64,000 nt of DNA from Sediminibacterium magnilacihabitans (GTDB lineage: Bacteria > Bacteroidota > Bacteroidia > Chitinophagales > Chitinophagaceae). The stretch spans positions 310,001-374,000 of the forward strand of contig PVEQ01000001.1 in NCBI GenBank assembly GCA_002973575.1. The letters are read 5' to 3'. A program made the translations under genes and the position numbers. Below the pieces are notes generated by a model that did not search any database, was not told the origin of the DNA, and saw only the letters and a program-made list of their open reading frames with translations. Shown piece by piece: positions 1 through 9,345 of the stretch (the first letter of the stretch is position 1; each line of letters starts with the position of its first letter).

Positions 1-5
1 ATATT

Positions 6-3000
6 ATGAGAAGACTACTAACATCAATTTTGCTGTTGTGCACACTTGGGGCTGTAGCACAGCAAAGAACTGTTTCCGGCACCGTCCGGCAAAAAGAAAC
101 GGGTTTACCACTGGCAGGAGCCACAGTGAAATCTTCTTTGCAAACCATTGCAACAGATAGCCTTGGACGCTTCCAAGTACTGACGAAAACTGGTGAGCAT
201 TTGCAGGTAACCTATGTAGGTATGATCCCAGCGACTGCAAAAGTTCCTGCAACAGGAACGATGGCTTTTGTACTCACGCCATCATCAACAGACCTTACCC
301 AGATTGTGGTAACCGGTTATCAATCACAACGCAAAGCCGATCTGACCGGTGCTGTATCTGTTGTAGATGTAGGCGAACTAAAGAAACAAGCCGTGGCCAA
401 CCCTATCAAAGCCTTACAAGGAGAGGTTGCCGGCGTTTTTATTTCTTCTAACGGATCGCCTAGTGCACCGGCAACCATCAGAATACGCGGGATCGGTACA
501 CTCAACGATAACGACCCGCTGTTCATCATTGATGGTGTTCCTACCAAGGCAGGTATGCATGAACTCAATCCCAATGATATAGAATCCATGCAGGTATTGA
601 AAGATGCATCTGCTGCCAGTATTTACGGATCGAGGGCTGCCAATGGTGTGATTATTATTACTACGAAGCAGGGCAAGGCAGGCCGCGTACAGGTTTCAGC
701 TAACGCGTACACTGCAACGCAGTTTTATACAACCAGTCCCCAAATGCTCAATGCAGGCGGTTACGGACAGGCCTACTGGCAGGCAGCAGTGAACAGCGGA
801 AGAGACCCCAATGTGAACAATATCGCTTATCGCTTCCAATGGCATGCAGACAATAGCGGAAAACCGATGCTTGATAAGATACTGTTGCCAGCGTATTTAG
901 ATGCAGCACATACCATGCATGCCAGCAATACAGATTGGTTCGATGCTATCTCAAAACAAGGGTTGATACAAGCCTATGATATTTCTATCTCGAACGGTAC
1001 CGAAAAAGGTAATTACTTGTTTTCAGCAGGCTACTTCGATAACCAGGGTGTTGTGAAGACCACAGGTTTCAACCGTCTCTCTGCCCGCATGAACGCGAGC
1101 TATAAATTAATAGACGGACGGTTGACCATCGGAGAAAATTTCACGATCAACCGTACCAGGGAAGTAATAGATCCCGGAGTGTTGAACCTCGCATTACAGG
1201 CGCTTCCGATAGTTCCTGTACATACAGTGGATGGTATCGGCTGGGGCGGACCCGTTGGCGGGATGAACGACAGGCAGAATCCTGTACGGCTGCTGGAGGA
1301 TAACAAACAAAACAATTATCACTACCTGCGCGTATTCGGTAATGTGTATGCGAACCTCAACATCATGAAAGGCCTTGATCTAAGGACCAGTGTTGGACTG
1401 GACTACGGCAATTATGTACAAAGCAATTTCCAAAAGAAGTATCGCTCTGGTTACCTGGTGAATGATATGAATAAACTCACGATGACCTATTCCAACACTT
1501 CGAAGATCACCTGGTCGAATACCATCAATTACAACCGTTCATTTGGCGCACATTTGGTGAATGCAGTGGCCGGTACGGAATTCTATCGCCAGAATGATAT
1601 GAGTTTTTATGCGAGCAGGCAGAATTTTGCCATTCAGGACCCCGACTATACTTACCTGGATGCTGGTACCGGTAATAAAGACAACGGAGGAGGCGCTGCC
1701 GCCAATGCATTGATGTCTTATTTTGGGAAACTGAACTATATGTATGATAACCGTTACCTCGCCTCCTTTACTATTCGGCGCGATGGTTCTTCGAGATTCG
1801 GTAGTAACAATCGTTATGGCACCTTTCCGGCCTTTTCTTTAGGATGGCGTATAAGCCAGGAGTCATTTTTTCGCCAGTTGCTGAACCCATCTGTTATCAG
1901 CGATCTGAAGCTGCGTTTTGGCTGGGGAAAAACAGGTAATCAGGAGATCAATAATGTAGCTGCCTATTCGCTTTATGTTACCGACTACGCCGGGGGCAAT
2001 CCGTTGTGGGGACCTACCAATGGTACTGCCTATGATATTACCGGTGCACATACAGGAACGCTTCCTTCAGGCTATCGTATTACACAGCGGGGTAATGACA
2101 ACCTGCAATGGGAAGCAAGCACCATGAGTAATTACGGAATTGATTTTGGTTTGCTGAATCAGCGCCTTACCGGAAGTATAGAATATTATATCAAGCATAC
2201 AAGCGATATCCTCGTGTTTCCCCCTTACCTGGCAGTACTGGGCGAAGGAGGTGGCCAGTATGTGAACGGGGCTTCGATGGAAAACAAAGGATGGGAACTC
2301 ACGCTCAGCTACCACGGAAAATGGAGGCAACTGAATTTTCAGATGACTGGGAATATCAGCGGCTACCGCAATCGGATCACTTCTCTTCCTGCTTCCGTTG
2401 TTAATAATTATGGTGGTAATGGACTCAATGATAATATCCTGGGCAGACCCATTAATTCATTTTATGGTTATGTAGCCGATGGGCTTTTCCGTACACAAAA
2501 AGAATTGGATAATTCACCGGCACAGCAAGGTAAAGGCCTGGGCCGCATCCGTTATAAGGACCTCAATGGCGACGGTGTGATCGATAATAAAGATCGCACC
2601 TGGATCGGGTCACCTCATCCTGATTTTATCTATGGCTACAACCTTACATTACAGTATAAGAATATTGACCTTTCTCTTTTCCTTCAGGGAGTACATGGTA
2701 CGGATATCATCAACCAGGTTAAATACAACAGCGATTTCTGGAGCGTGTCTGAAACAGGATCGAACAAAGGCAGCAGGCTGCTCAATGCATGGACACCGCA
2801 GAATCCCAATTCCACCATACCGGCACTGACTGCTACAGACAACAATTTTGAATCTAGGTTTTCAACCTATTATATAGAAAAAGGTACTTATCTGAAGCTA
2901 AGGAATGTACAGATCGGGTATTCGTTGCCTGCTTCCGTTTTATCGCGAATGAAAATGCAGCGATTGCGCGTATACATTGGTGGTGATAATCCGTTGCTGC

Positions 3001-3101
3001 TGCTGAAGAGCAAATCGTTCACAGGCCTTGATCCGGAAAGCCCCGGTTACGGTTATCCCAATCCCGTAGTGGTTACCGGAGGTGTCAACATTACCTTATA
3101 A
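6..3101 (+). CDS. SusC-type TonB-dependent outer-membrane transporter of a fructan locus
   Basis: This 1031-residue protein should form the outer-membrane barrel that imports oligosaccharides captured by its SusD partner, powered by TonB. A signal peptide ends near residue 18 (AVA-QQ). A carboxypeptidase-like beta-sandwich covers about 20-100, with the usual GxVxD-type start. The plug covers about 100-230 and holds the SusC signature blocks IRIRGIGTL, DPLFIIDGVP and SIYGSRAANGVIIITTK; the rest is barrel. Length is normal for SusC. The start ATG at 6 is followed directly by the signal peptide, so the gene is complete although its promoter lies outside the window. SusD follows 27 bases downstream. 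The GH32 genes behind it indicate fructan as substrate. Family assignment is firm; the exact ligand (levan or inulin) is inferred. Confidence 0.95.
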   Translation: MRRLLTSILLLCTLGAVAQQRTVSGTVRQKETGLPLAGATVKSSLQTIATDSLGRFQVLTKTGEHLQVTYVGMIPATAKVPATGTMAFVLTPSSTDLTQIVVTGYQSQRKADLTGAVSVVDVGELKKQAVANPIKALQGEVAGVFISSNGSPSAPATIRIRGIGTLNDNDPLFIIDGVPTKAGMHELNPNDIESMQVLKDASAASIYGSRAANGVIIITTKQGKAGRVQVSANAYTATQFYTTSPQMLNAGGYGQAYWQAAVNSGRDPNVNNIAYRFQWHADNSGKPMLDKILLPAYLDAAHTMHASNTDWFDAISKQGLIQAYDISISNGTEKGNYLFSAGYFDNQGVVKTTGFNRLSARMNASYKLIDGRLTIGENFTINRTREVIDPGVLNLALQALPIVPVHTVDGIGWGGPVGGMNDRQNPVRLLEDNKQNNYHYLRVFGNVYANLNIMKGLDLRTSVGLDYGNYVQSNFQKKYRSGYLVNDMNKLTMTYSNTSKITWSNTINYNRSFGAHLVNAVAGTEFYRQNDMSFYASRQNFAIQDPDYTYLDAGTGNKDNGGGAAANALMSYFGKLNYMYDNRYLASFTIRRDGSSRFGSNNRYGTFPAFSLGWRISQESFFRQLLNPSVISDLKLRFGWGKTGNQEINNVAAYSLYVTDYAGGNPLWGPTNGTAYDITGAHTGTLPSGYRITQRGNDNLQWEASTMSNYGIDFGLLNQRLTGSIEYYIKHTSDILVFPPYLAVLGEGGGQYVNGASMENKGWELTLSYHGKWRQLNFQMTGNISGYRNRITSLPASVVNNYGGNGLNDNILGRPINSFYGYVADGLFRTQKELDNSPAQQGKGLGRIRYKDLNGDGVIDNKDRTWIGSPHPDFIYGYNLTLQYKNIDLSLFLQGVHGTDIINQVKYNSDFWSVSETGSNKGSRLLNAWTPQNPNSTIPALTATDNNFESRFSTYYIEKGTYLKLRNVQIGYSLPASVLSRMKMQRLRVYIGGDNPLLLLKSKSFTGLDPESPGYGYPNPVVVTGGVNITL

Positions 3102-3128
3102 TTCGTTACAACTAAACTATTGTATTTC

Positions 3129-4826
3129 ATGAAAAGAATCATTGCATTGCTGTTAATAGCACTGGGTATATTCAGCAGTTGTAAAAGACAACTGGAAGTT
3201 CCACCTAAAGGCGTATTAAGTCCCGATCAGGTGGCCAATCCCGAGAACATCGACAAGTTTGTGATCGCCGCTTATTCACCATTGGGTAATGGCGACATCA
3301 ATGTATCCTTCAGTTTATGGCAGTACGGAGATGTGCGTTCTGATGATGCTTACAAAGGCGGTCGTGATGAAGGAGATGGACAGGAATTCCATTTTATGGA
3401 AACCTTCTACAATATGCGGCCTGATTTCTGGCCAATCGATGGGTTATGGTACCGGATATATGTAGCCGTTTCAAGGACCAATATCGCACTGAGTTATTTG
3501 AACAAGATCGATGAAAAAGCATACCCGCTGAAAAAGGCAAGACAAGGCGAGGTACGCTTTTTAAGAGGCTATTATTATTTCCTGCTGAAGGAATTGTATT
3601 ACCGTGTTCCTTACATAGATGAAACCGTGCCACAGGATAATTATGCTACTATTTCTAATACAGCATTGAGCAGTGATGCTTTATGGGAAAAGATCGCCGG
3701 AGATTTTCAGTTTGCTGTAGACAACCTGCCCGTAAAACAAGCGGAAGTAGGCCGTCCGAGTCAGGCAGCAGCGTATGGATTCCTGGCAAAGACCAGGTTA
3801 TTCCAGGCTTATACGCAAGACGATAAGTACAATGTAACGGGTATCGATAAAGGAAAAATGCAGGCTGCACTGGATGCCGCAGATAAAGCGCTGAACAGTT
3901 CGTTTCATTTGGAGCAGGATTTTGCCAATAACTTTTTGCCGGGCAATTTCCAGAACGGACCTGAAGCGATGTTCTCCATTCAGTTTTCACACGACGATGG
4001 TACTTTATATGGACGCCTGAATTACGGCGATGCCCTCAGCGTACCCCAGGGGCTGGGTTGTTGCGATTTTCACAAGCCCAGTCAGAACTTCGTGAATGCT
4101 TTCCGTACAGATAATAACGGACTCCCATTGCTCGACAATTTCAATGAACGCAATGTTGATCTTGCCAACGACAATGTTGATCCGCGCCTTGATCATACTG
4201 TGGCCATTCCTGAACATAACTGGAAATACGAAACCAAGCATGTGTTCAAAAAAAGCTGGAGTCGTAACCCCGGGGTATATGGTTATTATGCTTCTATGAA
4301 AGAAAACGTCTCTCCCGATTGTGATTGTTTTGTACAGACTCCCCCCTTCTTCCCCAATAGTAAAAACAAGATACTGCTGCGTTATGCAGATGTGTTGCTG
4401 ATGAAAGCAGAGGCATTGATAGAATTGGGTCGGCAGGATGAAGCATTGCCGCTCATTAACCAGGTGCGTACACGTGCTGCACAAAGTACCAACCTTTTGA
4501 ACGATGCCAACGGTAGCCCACAGGCTAAATACAATGTAGGCACTTATCGACCCGGCGTGAATATCACCTGGACGCAGGATATAGCACGAAAAGCATTGCG
4601 ATTTGAACGGAGGCTCGAACTTGGGCAGGAAGCGCAGCGCTTTTTTGACCTGGTGCGCTGGGGTGTTGCTGCGGAAAAACTGAATGCATATTTCCAGGTC
4701 GAAAAGAGCAGGGTTCCTTTTTTGAACAACGCCAATTTTACTAAGAATAAAAATGAATACCTGCCCATTCCTCAAAACCAGATCAATTTCAGCAGGGGTG
4801 TTTATCAACAGAACATCGGTTATTAA
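3129..4826 (+). CDS. SusD/RagB-type glycan-binding lipoprotein
   Basis: SusD-like surface lipoprotein that caps the SusC barrel and binds the glycan. The first ATG with a lipoprotein signal is at 3129 (MKRIIALLL, lipobox ending FSSC with the lipidated cysteine at residue 18); an upstream TTG in frame is less likely. The SusD fold is suggested by the N-terminal SusD-like helices (GLWYRIYVAVSRTNIAL), the RGYYYFLL motif after KARQGEVRFL, and the C-terminal RYADVLLMKAEALIELG followed by INQVRTRA, which is the conserved RagB/SusD signature. Length 565 residues is usual. It sits between SusC and a DUF4960 lipoprotein in one transcription unit. Ligand specificity cannot be read from sequence but should match the GH32 enzymes downstream. 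Confidence 0.95.
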   Translation: MKRIIALLLIALGIFSSCKRQLEVPPKGVLSPDQVANPENIDKFVIAAYSPLGNGDINVSFSLWQYGDVRSDDAYKGGRDEGDGQEFHFMETFYNMRPDFWPIDGLWYRIYVAVSRTNIALSYLNKIDEKAYPLKKARQGEVRFLRGYYYFLLKELYYRVPYIDETVPQDNYATISNTALSSDALWEKIAGDFQFAVDNLPVKQAEVGRPSQAAAYGFLAKTRLFQAYTQDDKYNVTGIDKGKMQAALDAADKALNSSFHLEQDFANNFLPGNFQNGPEAMFSIQFSHDDGTLYGRLNYGDALSVPQGLGCCDFHKPSQNFVNAFRTDNNGLPLLDNFNERNVDLANDNVDPRLDHTVAIPEHNWKYETKHVFKKSWSRNPGVYGYYASMKENVSPDCDCFVQTPPFFPNSKNKILLRYADVLLMKAEALIELGRQDEALPLINQVRTRAAQSTNLLNDANGSPQAKYNVGTYRPGVNITWTQDIARKALRFERRLELGQEAQRFFDLVRWGVAAEKLNAYFQVEKSRVPFLNNANFTKNKNEYLPIPQNQINFSRGVYQQNIGY

Positions 4827-4864
4827 CTCCCTTTCAATTATTCAATCATTTAATACCATTCAAT

Positions 4865-6274
4865 ATGAATCGTTTTAAGTTCTCTTTATATATCCTCTTT
4901 GCAGTCATGTCATTTGTGTACATGGGTTGCAGAAAAGAATCCAGGGGCACAGACCTCAATCTTTCTTCATCGGTAGATATCCAACAATTCACGGTAGGCA
5001 CATCGCAGGGTAAAATTGATTCTGCCAAAGGGGCCATCAGCATCAATCTGCCTTTCGGAGCAGATTTCACTAAAGTAGTGCCGAATATTGCACTTGCTGC
5101 CGGTGCTACTGTCAATCCTGTTTCCGGAGCATCAGTAAATTTAACCAACCCTTTGCAGTACCGGGTAATCAATGGGAATATTTACAAAGACTATACTGTA
5201 ACGGCCAAAGAAATACCCGCCATCCTTTTGTTCAAAGCACAGGGAGATACCGGCGTCATAGATGAATCGGCGAGAGCCATTAAAGTAGTGGTACCTCCAG
5301 GCAGCGACATGACACAGATCAAAGTAGAAGTACAACTTGCCGCTGGTGCCAGCATTACCCCGGCATCAGGAACCACCATAGATTTCACCAACCCGGTTGT
5401 GTTTACTGTAAAGACAGCAACGGCCAGTGTAAACTATATGGTTACTGCGATAGATGTCAATGCAGATAAACCACTTGCTTTCTTGGGCAATTACGCTACT
5501 GGCGATGCCATCACGAATGCAGATGAAATGGCTGCTTACCGTTGGATGGCAACTACCTATCCGAAAACAGAATATGTATCATTGAATGCGATCAAGAACG
5601 GAACAGTTAACCTGTCTAAATACAGCGTGATCTGGTGGCATGAAGATGCTACTCAAACATTGCCCGATATCGCTTTTGATAATAAAGTAGTAACGGCTGT
5701 GAAGAATTATCGTGCAGCAGGCGGGAACTTGTTGCTGACCACTTTCGCAGCCCGTTGGGTGGAAGCGCTTGGCATTGTTCCGCCATTTAAAGGACCTAAC
5801 AATGTTTTCGGTGATCCGTATGGTAAGCAGTGGCAGGACAATAACAATAACTGGGGCTTTTCTATCAATAAGGATCATGCTAAACACCCTGTGTTTACAG
5901 GACTTCCATTAACGCCCGACAAGCCTTATCCCGTGGTTTACTTGCTTGATAAAGTTGCTTTTCGCCTGAATCATTGCAGCTGGTGGAAAGTGAATGAATG
6001 GGGAGGTTATGTTGATGCAGCAGGATGGCGGGCCCAGACAGGCGGCATAGACCTGGCTGGTCCGGACGGCAGCGACAATACCAATTCAAATGTAACCATT
6101 GCCGAGTGGGTAAAAAGCAATGGCAATGGCGCAACACTGGTAATCACACCAGGTTCTTATGATTGGTTTGCAGAGCCCGATCCGGCTACAGGAGCGCCTA
6201 GTCCGGCCAATTCTTATTTGCCGAATGTTCAAAAGCTGACGCAGAATTCAATTGATTACCTGAGAAAGCAATAA
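4865..6274 (+). CDS. DUF4960-type surface glycan-binding lipoprotein
   Basis: Predicted surface lipoprotein of 469 residues with the lipidated cysteine at residue 22 (VYMGC). Residues ~35-115 and ~117-195 look like two related small beta domains: each contains a hydrophobic strand, a PFGADFT/PPGSDMT turn, an AAGATVNP/AAGASITP turn and an LTNPL/FTNPV strand. Residues ~200-469 match the DUF4960 type seen next to SusD in the Bacteroides levan locus, where such a protein binds levan. This comparison is from established knowledge of that locus; I did not align it. Position between SusD and GH32 genes supports a surface glycan-binding role. It has no catalytic motif that I recognise. Confidence 0.8.
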   Translation: MNRFKFSLYILFAVMSFVYMGCRKESRGTDLNLSSSVDIQQFTVGTSQGKIDSAKGAISINLPFGADFTKVVPNIALAAGATVNPVSGASVNLTNPLQYRVINGNIYKDYTVTAKEIPAILLFKAQGDTGVIDESARAIKVVVPPGSDMTQIKVEVQLAAGASITPASGTTIDFTNPVVFTVKTATASVNYMVTAIDVNADKPLAFLGNYATGDAITNADEMAAYRWMATTYPKTEYVSLNAIKNGTVNLSKYSVIWWHEDATQTLPDIAFDNKVVTAVKNYRAAGGNLLLTTFAARWVEALGIVPPFKGPNNVFGDPYGKQWQDNNNNWGFSINKDHAKHPVFTGLPLTPDKPYPVVYLLDKVAFRLNHCSWWKVNEWGGYVDAAGWRAQTGGIDLAGPDGSDNTNSNVTIAEWVKSNGNGATLVITPGSYDWFAEPDPATGAPSPANSYLPNVQKLTQNSIDYLRKQ

Positions 6275-6292
6275 ATCATTTTAAAAAATCTT

Positions 6293-7840
6293 ATGATCAA
6301 GCAAATAGCACAGGCTCTTTTAGCAGGATGTTTTTTAATGAGCGGATGCAAAAAGAATGACATCACGCCCATAGCAACTGCCGATGTGAACAACAAGACA
6401 GACCTTTATCCATCAGCGCCAGCTAAATGGTTTGGCGGTAGCAACCCATATTATCTACCTGCCGGATTTGTGGGTGATGTTATGCCCTATTATGCGAATG
6501 ACAGCTTCCATTTGTTTTACCTGCATGATGCCCGTAACGGGGCGGCCGGTTTTCACCCCTGGAATAAGTTCACGACGAAGAACCTGACCGAGTATAATTA
6601 TAATGGTGTGATGATTCCGTATGGAAGTGCTACCGACTATGATCTTGCACTGGGAACCGGGTCAATTGTAAAAGTGGGTGATACCTATTGCGCTTATTAT
6701 TCAGGCTTCAATCCCAACTTCAATGGTAGTGGGGGCAAGTACCGCGATAATATACTCATGGCAACGAGCAAAGACCTGAACAACTGGCAAAAAAATCCCA
6801 GTTTTCTGATGAAGCCGGAAACTACAAACGGATATAATTTCTGGGAGTTCAGGGATCCCTATATTTTTTACAATACTGAAAAGAACGAATACTGGATGTT
6901 GGTGGCTGGACAAAAAGACAACCAGGCTGCCGTGATGCTTTACACCTGCACCGACCCGATAAAAGGTAACTGGCAGTTAAAGGATCCTCTATATACAACG
7001 AGTCTTTACAAGGTGCCGGAAACCCCTCAGTTGTTTAAATGGGGAAGTTACTGGTACCTGCTGTTTTCCGAGAATTCCGCCACTAATACTACGCGGTATC
7101 GAATCGCCTCCTCTTCATCTGGACCGTGGACCACACCGGTACAGGATCAACTGGATGGAGCTTATATGTATGCATCAAAAATTGCATCAGATGGAACCAA
7201 TCAATACCTGTTCGGGTGGTGCCCTACGAAAAGTGGGTTCACTGATATGGGTAACCGGGATTTTGGAGGTAACCTCGTTACGCACCGGTTGACGAAAAAC
7301 GCTGATGGCACACTCAATGTAAGCATGCCTTCATCGGCCGAGAATATTTTTTCCACTCAATTGCCACTGACAGTTAAACTGAGACCGCAGCAGGTTTCTT
7401 TAGATGGAAATACCGTTGCATTTCCTAATACCACAAATGCTTCTTATATACTGTTCGACCGCATTGAGGGGAAACGCATGATTACCGCTACAATTACTGA
7501 TGTCAGTGCTGGTGCTGAAACAGGTTTTGTATTAGGGATGGACCCGCAGTTGCAGAATACTAATTTTTACCGCTTGCGTCTCAGTACAATTGATGGATTG
7601 ATTGCCGGAGAGGAAGTTACCAACCCGAAGCCCCGAGTTGATGCACAATTACCTTTTAATCTGGCGCCCGGTAAAGAATACAAAATCAAGCTGGTTATTG
7701 ATGGCTCCGTATGTGTTCTGTATATCAATGACCAGACCGCATTGACAACAAGGGTGTACAGTGCTAATCATAATTTATGGGGATTGTATGCGAAGAATGG
7801 AACAGTGAAAATAAAAGAACTGGCAGTTAAAGGCTGGTAA
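6293..7840 (+). CDS. GH32 fructan hydrolase, lipoprotein (first of three)
   Basis: Glycoside hydrolase of clan GH-J, 515 residues, predicted lipoprotein (MSGC, cysteine 19), so probably surface or periplasm-facing membrane anchored. The five-bladed propeller catalytic triad is visible: likely nucleophile Asp62 in GDVMPYY, transition-state Asp188 in the FRDP motif (187-189 RDP), and likely acid/base Glu243 in VPETPQLF. The canonical WMNDPNG is replaced by GDVMPYY, typical of a divergent GH32 branch that the third enzyme here shares. A C-terminal beta-sandwich (~355-515) follows the propeller. It begins 18 bases after the DUF4960 gene and is in the same operon. Endo- versus exo-action is not readable; a lipidated GH32 next to DUF4960 recalls the surface endo-levanase of Bacteroides. 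Confidence 0.88.
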   Translation: MIKQIAQALLAGCFLMSGCKKNDITPIATADVNNKTDLYPSAPAKWFGGSNPYYLPAGFVGDVMPYYANDSFHLFYLHDARNGAAGFHPWNKFTTKNLTEYNYNGVMIPYGSATDYDLALGTGSIVKVGDTYCAYYSGFNPNFNGSGGKYRDNILMATSKDLNNWQKNPSFLMKPETTNGYNFWEFRDPYIFYNTEKNEYWMLVAGQKDNQAAVMLYTCTDPIKGNWQLKDPLYTTSLYKVPETPQLFKWGSYWYLLFSENSATNTTRYRIASSSSGPWTTPVQDQLDGAYMYASKIASDGTNQYLFGWCPTKSGFTDMGNRDFGGNLVTHRLTKNADGTLNVSMPSSAENIFSTQLPLTVKLRPQQVSLDGNTVAFPNTTNASYILFDRIEGKRMITATITDVSAGAETGFVLGMDPQLQNTNFYRLRLSTIDGLIAGEEVTNPKPRVDAQLPFNLAPGKEYKIKLVIDGSVCVLYINDQTALTTRVYSANHNLWGLYAKNGTVKIKELAVKGW

Positions 7841-7851
7841 TTGAATTCAAA

Positions 7852-9345
7852 ATGATGAATATGAAATTTAAACAATGGATATTGATAGGGTGGCTGCTGT
7901 GTATGATTAATACAGGGATAAGGGCACAGTATAATGAGAAGTATCGTCCACAGTTCCATTTCAGTCCGGCTAAGGGCTGGGTAGGAGACCCCGATGGATT
8001 GATCTATTACAAGAAACAATACCACCTGTTCTGGTGGGGGCATGCAGTAAGCAACGATCTGGTACATTGGAAGGAATTGCCTTATCCCATGCAGGGCCCT
8101 GATGGCTTTCATTATTTTTCCGGATCGATGGTCGTGGACCACGCAAATACGGCAGGTTTCGGAAAGAAGAGTCTGGTAGCTGTATATACTATGCACACTA
8201 CAGATGATCAACCTGAGGCGCAGGCGCTATCATATAGTAGTAATGATGGTCAAAGTTTTCAGTTTTATCCGGGCAACCCGGTGCTGGATATAAAAAGCAA
8301 TTCTTTTCGTGATCCGCAGGTCTTTTGGCATACGCCTTCTGCAAGTTGGATAATGGCGGCAGCAAGACCACATTTACACCAGGTGAGTTTTTACCGTTCT
8401 GTTGATCTTAAACACTGGGAGCATTTGAGCGATTTCGGTCCTGCTGGCAGCTATACCAATGACTGGGAAGTGCCGGATCTCTTTCAATTGCCGGTAGATG
8501 GTGATAGCACAAAGAAGAAATGGGTGTTGAGCATCGGACAGGGGCCTAATCGTATGCAATATTTTTTAGGTCGGTTTGATGGAAGGCAGTTCATTGCTGA
8601 TTCGAATGATGTGCATTGGGCAGATTATGGTACTGATTTTTATGCAGCCCGCAGCTGGAGGAACGAGGATGGTGCATTGGATGAAAGAACCGTATGGTTA
8701 GGATGGATGAGTAACTGGTCCTATGCACGTTACGTGCCTTCCTCATGGGGAAAAGGTTTTGAGTCGATCCCACGCACGATCAGCCTGAAAACCTTTCCGG
8801 ATGGTATCCGCCTGGTACAGCATCCGGTTGACGAACTAAAAACACTCAGAAGAGAACCGACATTATTGCCTCATCAAAGATGCTCAGGTGTTCAACCGCT
8901 ATCCGGATTCCAGCCTGAACGCAATACTTATGAATTGGAATGTACACTTCACCTGAAGCAATCAATGAAAGCAGGTTTGCATTTACTGGTTGGAGACAAC
9001 AGGAAATTAGTGATCGGGTATGATATACAAAAAAAGCAATTGTACATCGACCGAACCCATTGTACGGATGCCGTAAATGATAGTCTTTTTTACCGGCCAT
9101 TTGCTGTAACGATGCAGGCTCCGCTGTTATTATCGGGTGGAGAATTACGATTGCACATATTCGTAGACCAGTCATCTGTTGAAGTATTTGCCAATGACGG
9201 TGAGCGTGTGATGAGTGTGCTGACCTATCCCGGTGAGGAGCAAAAGGGCATTGAGTTGTTCTCAGAAGGCGGTGTTGCGGAATTGATGCGTGGCACGGCC
9301 TGGGTATTGACTTCTATTCATTCATCACCAAATACAAAACCATGA
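7852..9345 (+). CDS. GH32 levanase/inulinase-like exo-fructosidase, secreted (second of three)
   Basis: Classic GH32 protein of 497 residues with a cleavable signal peptide (ends near GIRAQ, residues 22-26) and no lipobox, so probably periplasmic. Catalytic residues: Asp46 in WVGDPDG (a variant of WMNDPNG), Asp154 in FRDP, and Glu206 in WEVPDLF where most relatives have ECPD. The C-terminal beta-sandwich carries the familiar SSVEVFANDG strand at ~442-451. It closely resembles exo-acting levanases and inulinases that release fructose. The start is one of three nearby ATGs (7852, 7855, 7861). The stop overlaps the next GH32 start by 4 bases (ATGA), which indicates translational coupling. Confidence 0.93.
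   Translation: MMNMKFKQWILIGWLLCMINTGIRAQYNEKYRPQFHFSPAKGWVGDPDGLIYYKKQYHLFWWGHAVSNDLVHWKELPYPMQGPDGFHYFSGSMVVDHANTAGFGKKSLVAVYTMHTTDDQPEAQALSYSSNDGQSFQFYPGNPVLDIKSNSFRDPQVFWHTPSASWIMAAARPHLHQVSFYRSVDLKHWEHLSDFGPAGSYTNDWEVPDLFQLPVDGDSTKKKWVLSIGQGPNRMQYFLGRFDGRQFIADSNDVHWADYGTDFYAARSWRNEDGALDERTVWLGWMSNWSYARYVPSSWGKGFESIPRTISLKTFPDGIRLVQHPVDELKTLRREPTLLPHQRCSGVQPLSGFQPERNTYELECTLHLKQSMKAGLHLLVGDNRKLVIGYDIQKKQLYIDRTHCTDAVNDSLFYRPFAVTMQAPLLLSGGELRLHIFVDQSSVEVFANDGERVMSVLTYPGEEQKGIELFSEGGVAELMRGTAWVLTSIHSSPNTKP

Noticed and set aside
4005..4808. A 267-codon open frame on the minus strand inside the susD gene
   Set aside because: It is an antisense shadow of a strong SusD gene; no domain, no start signal and poor codon use. 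The plus-strand gene explains the region.
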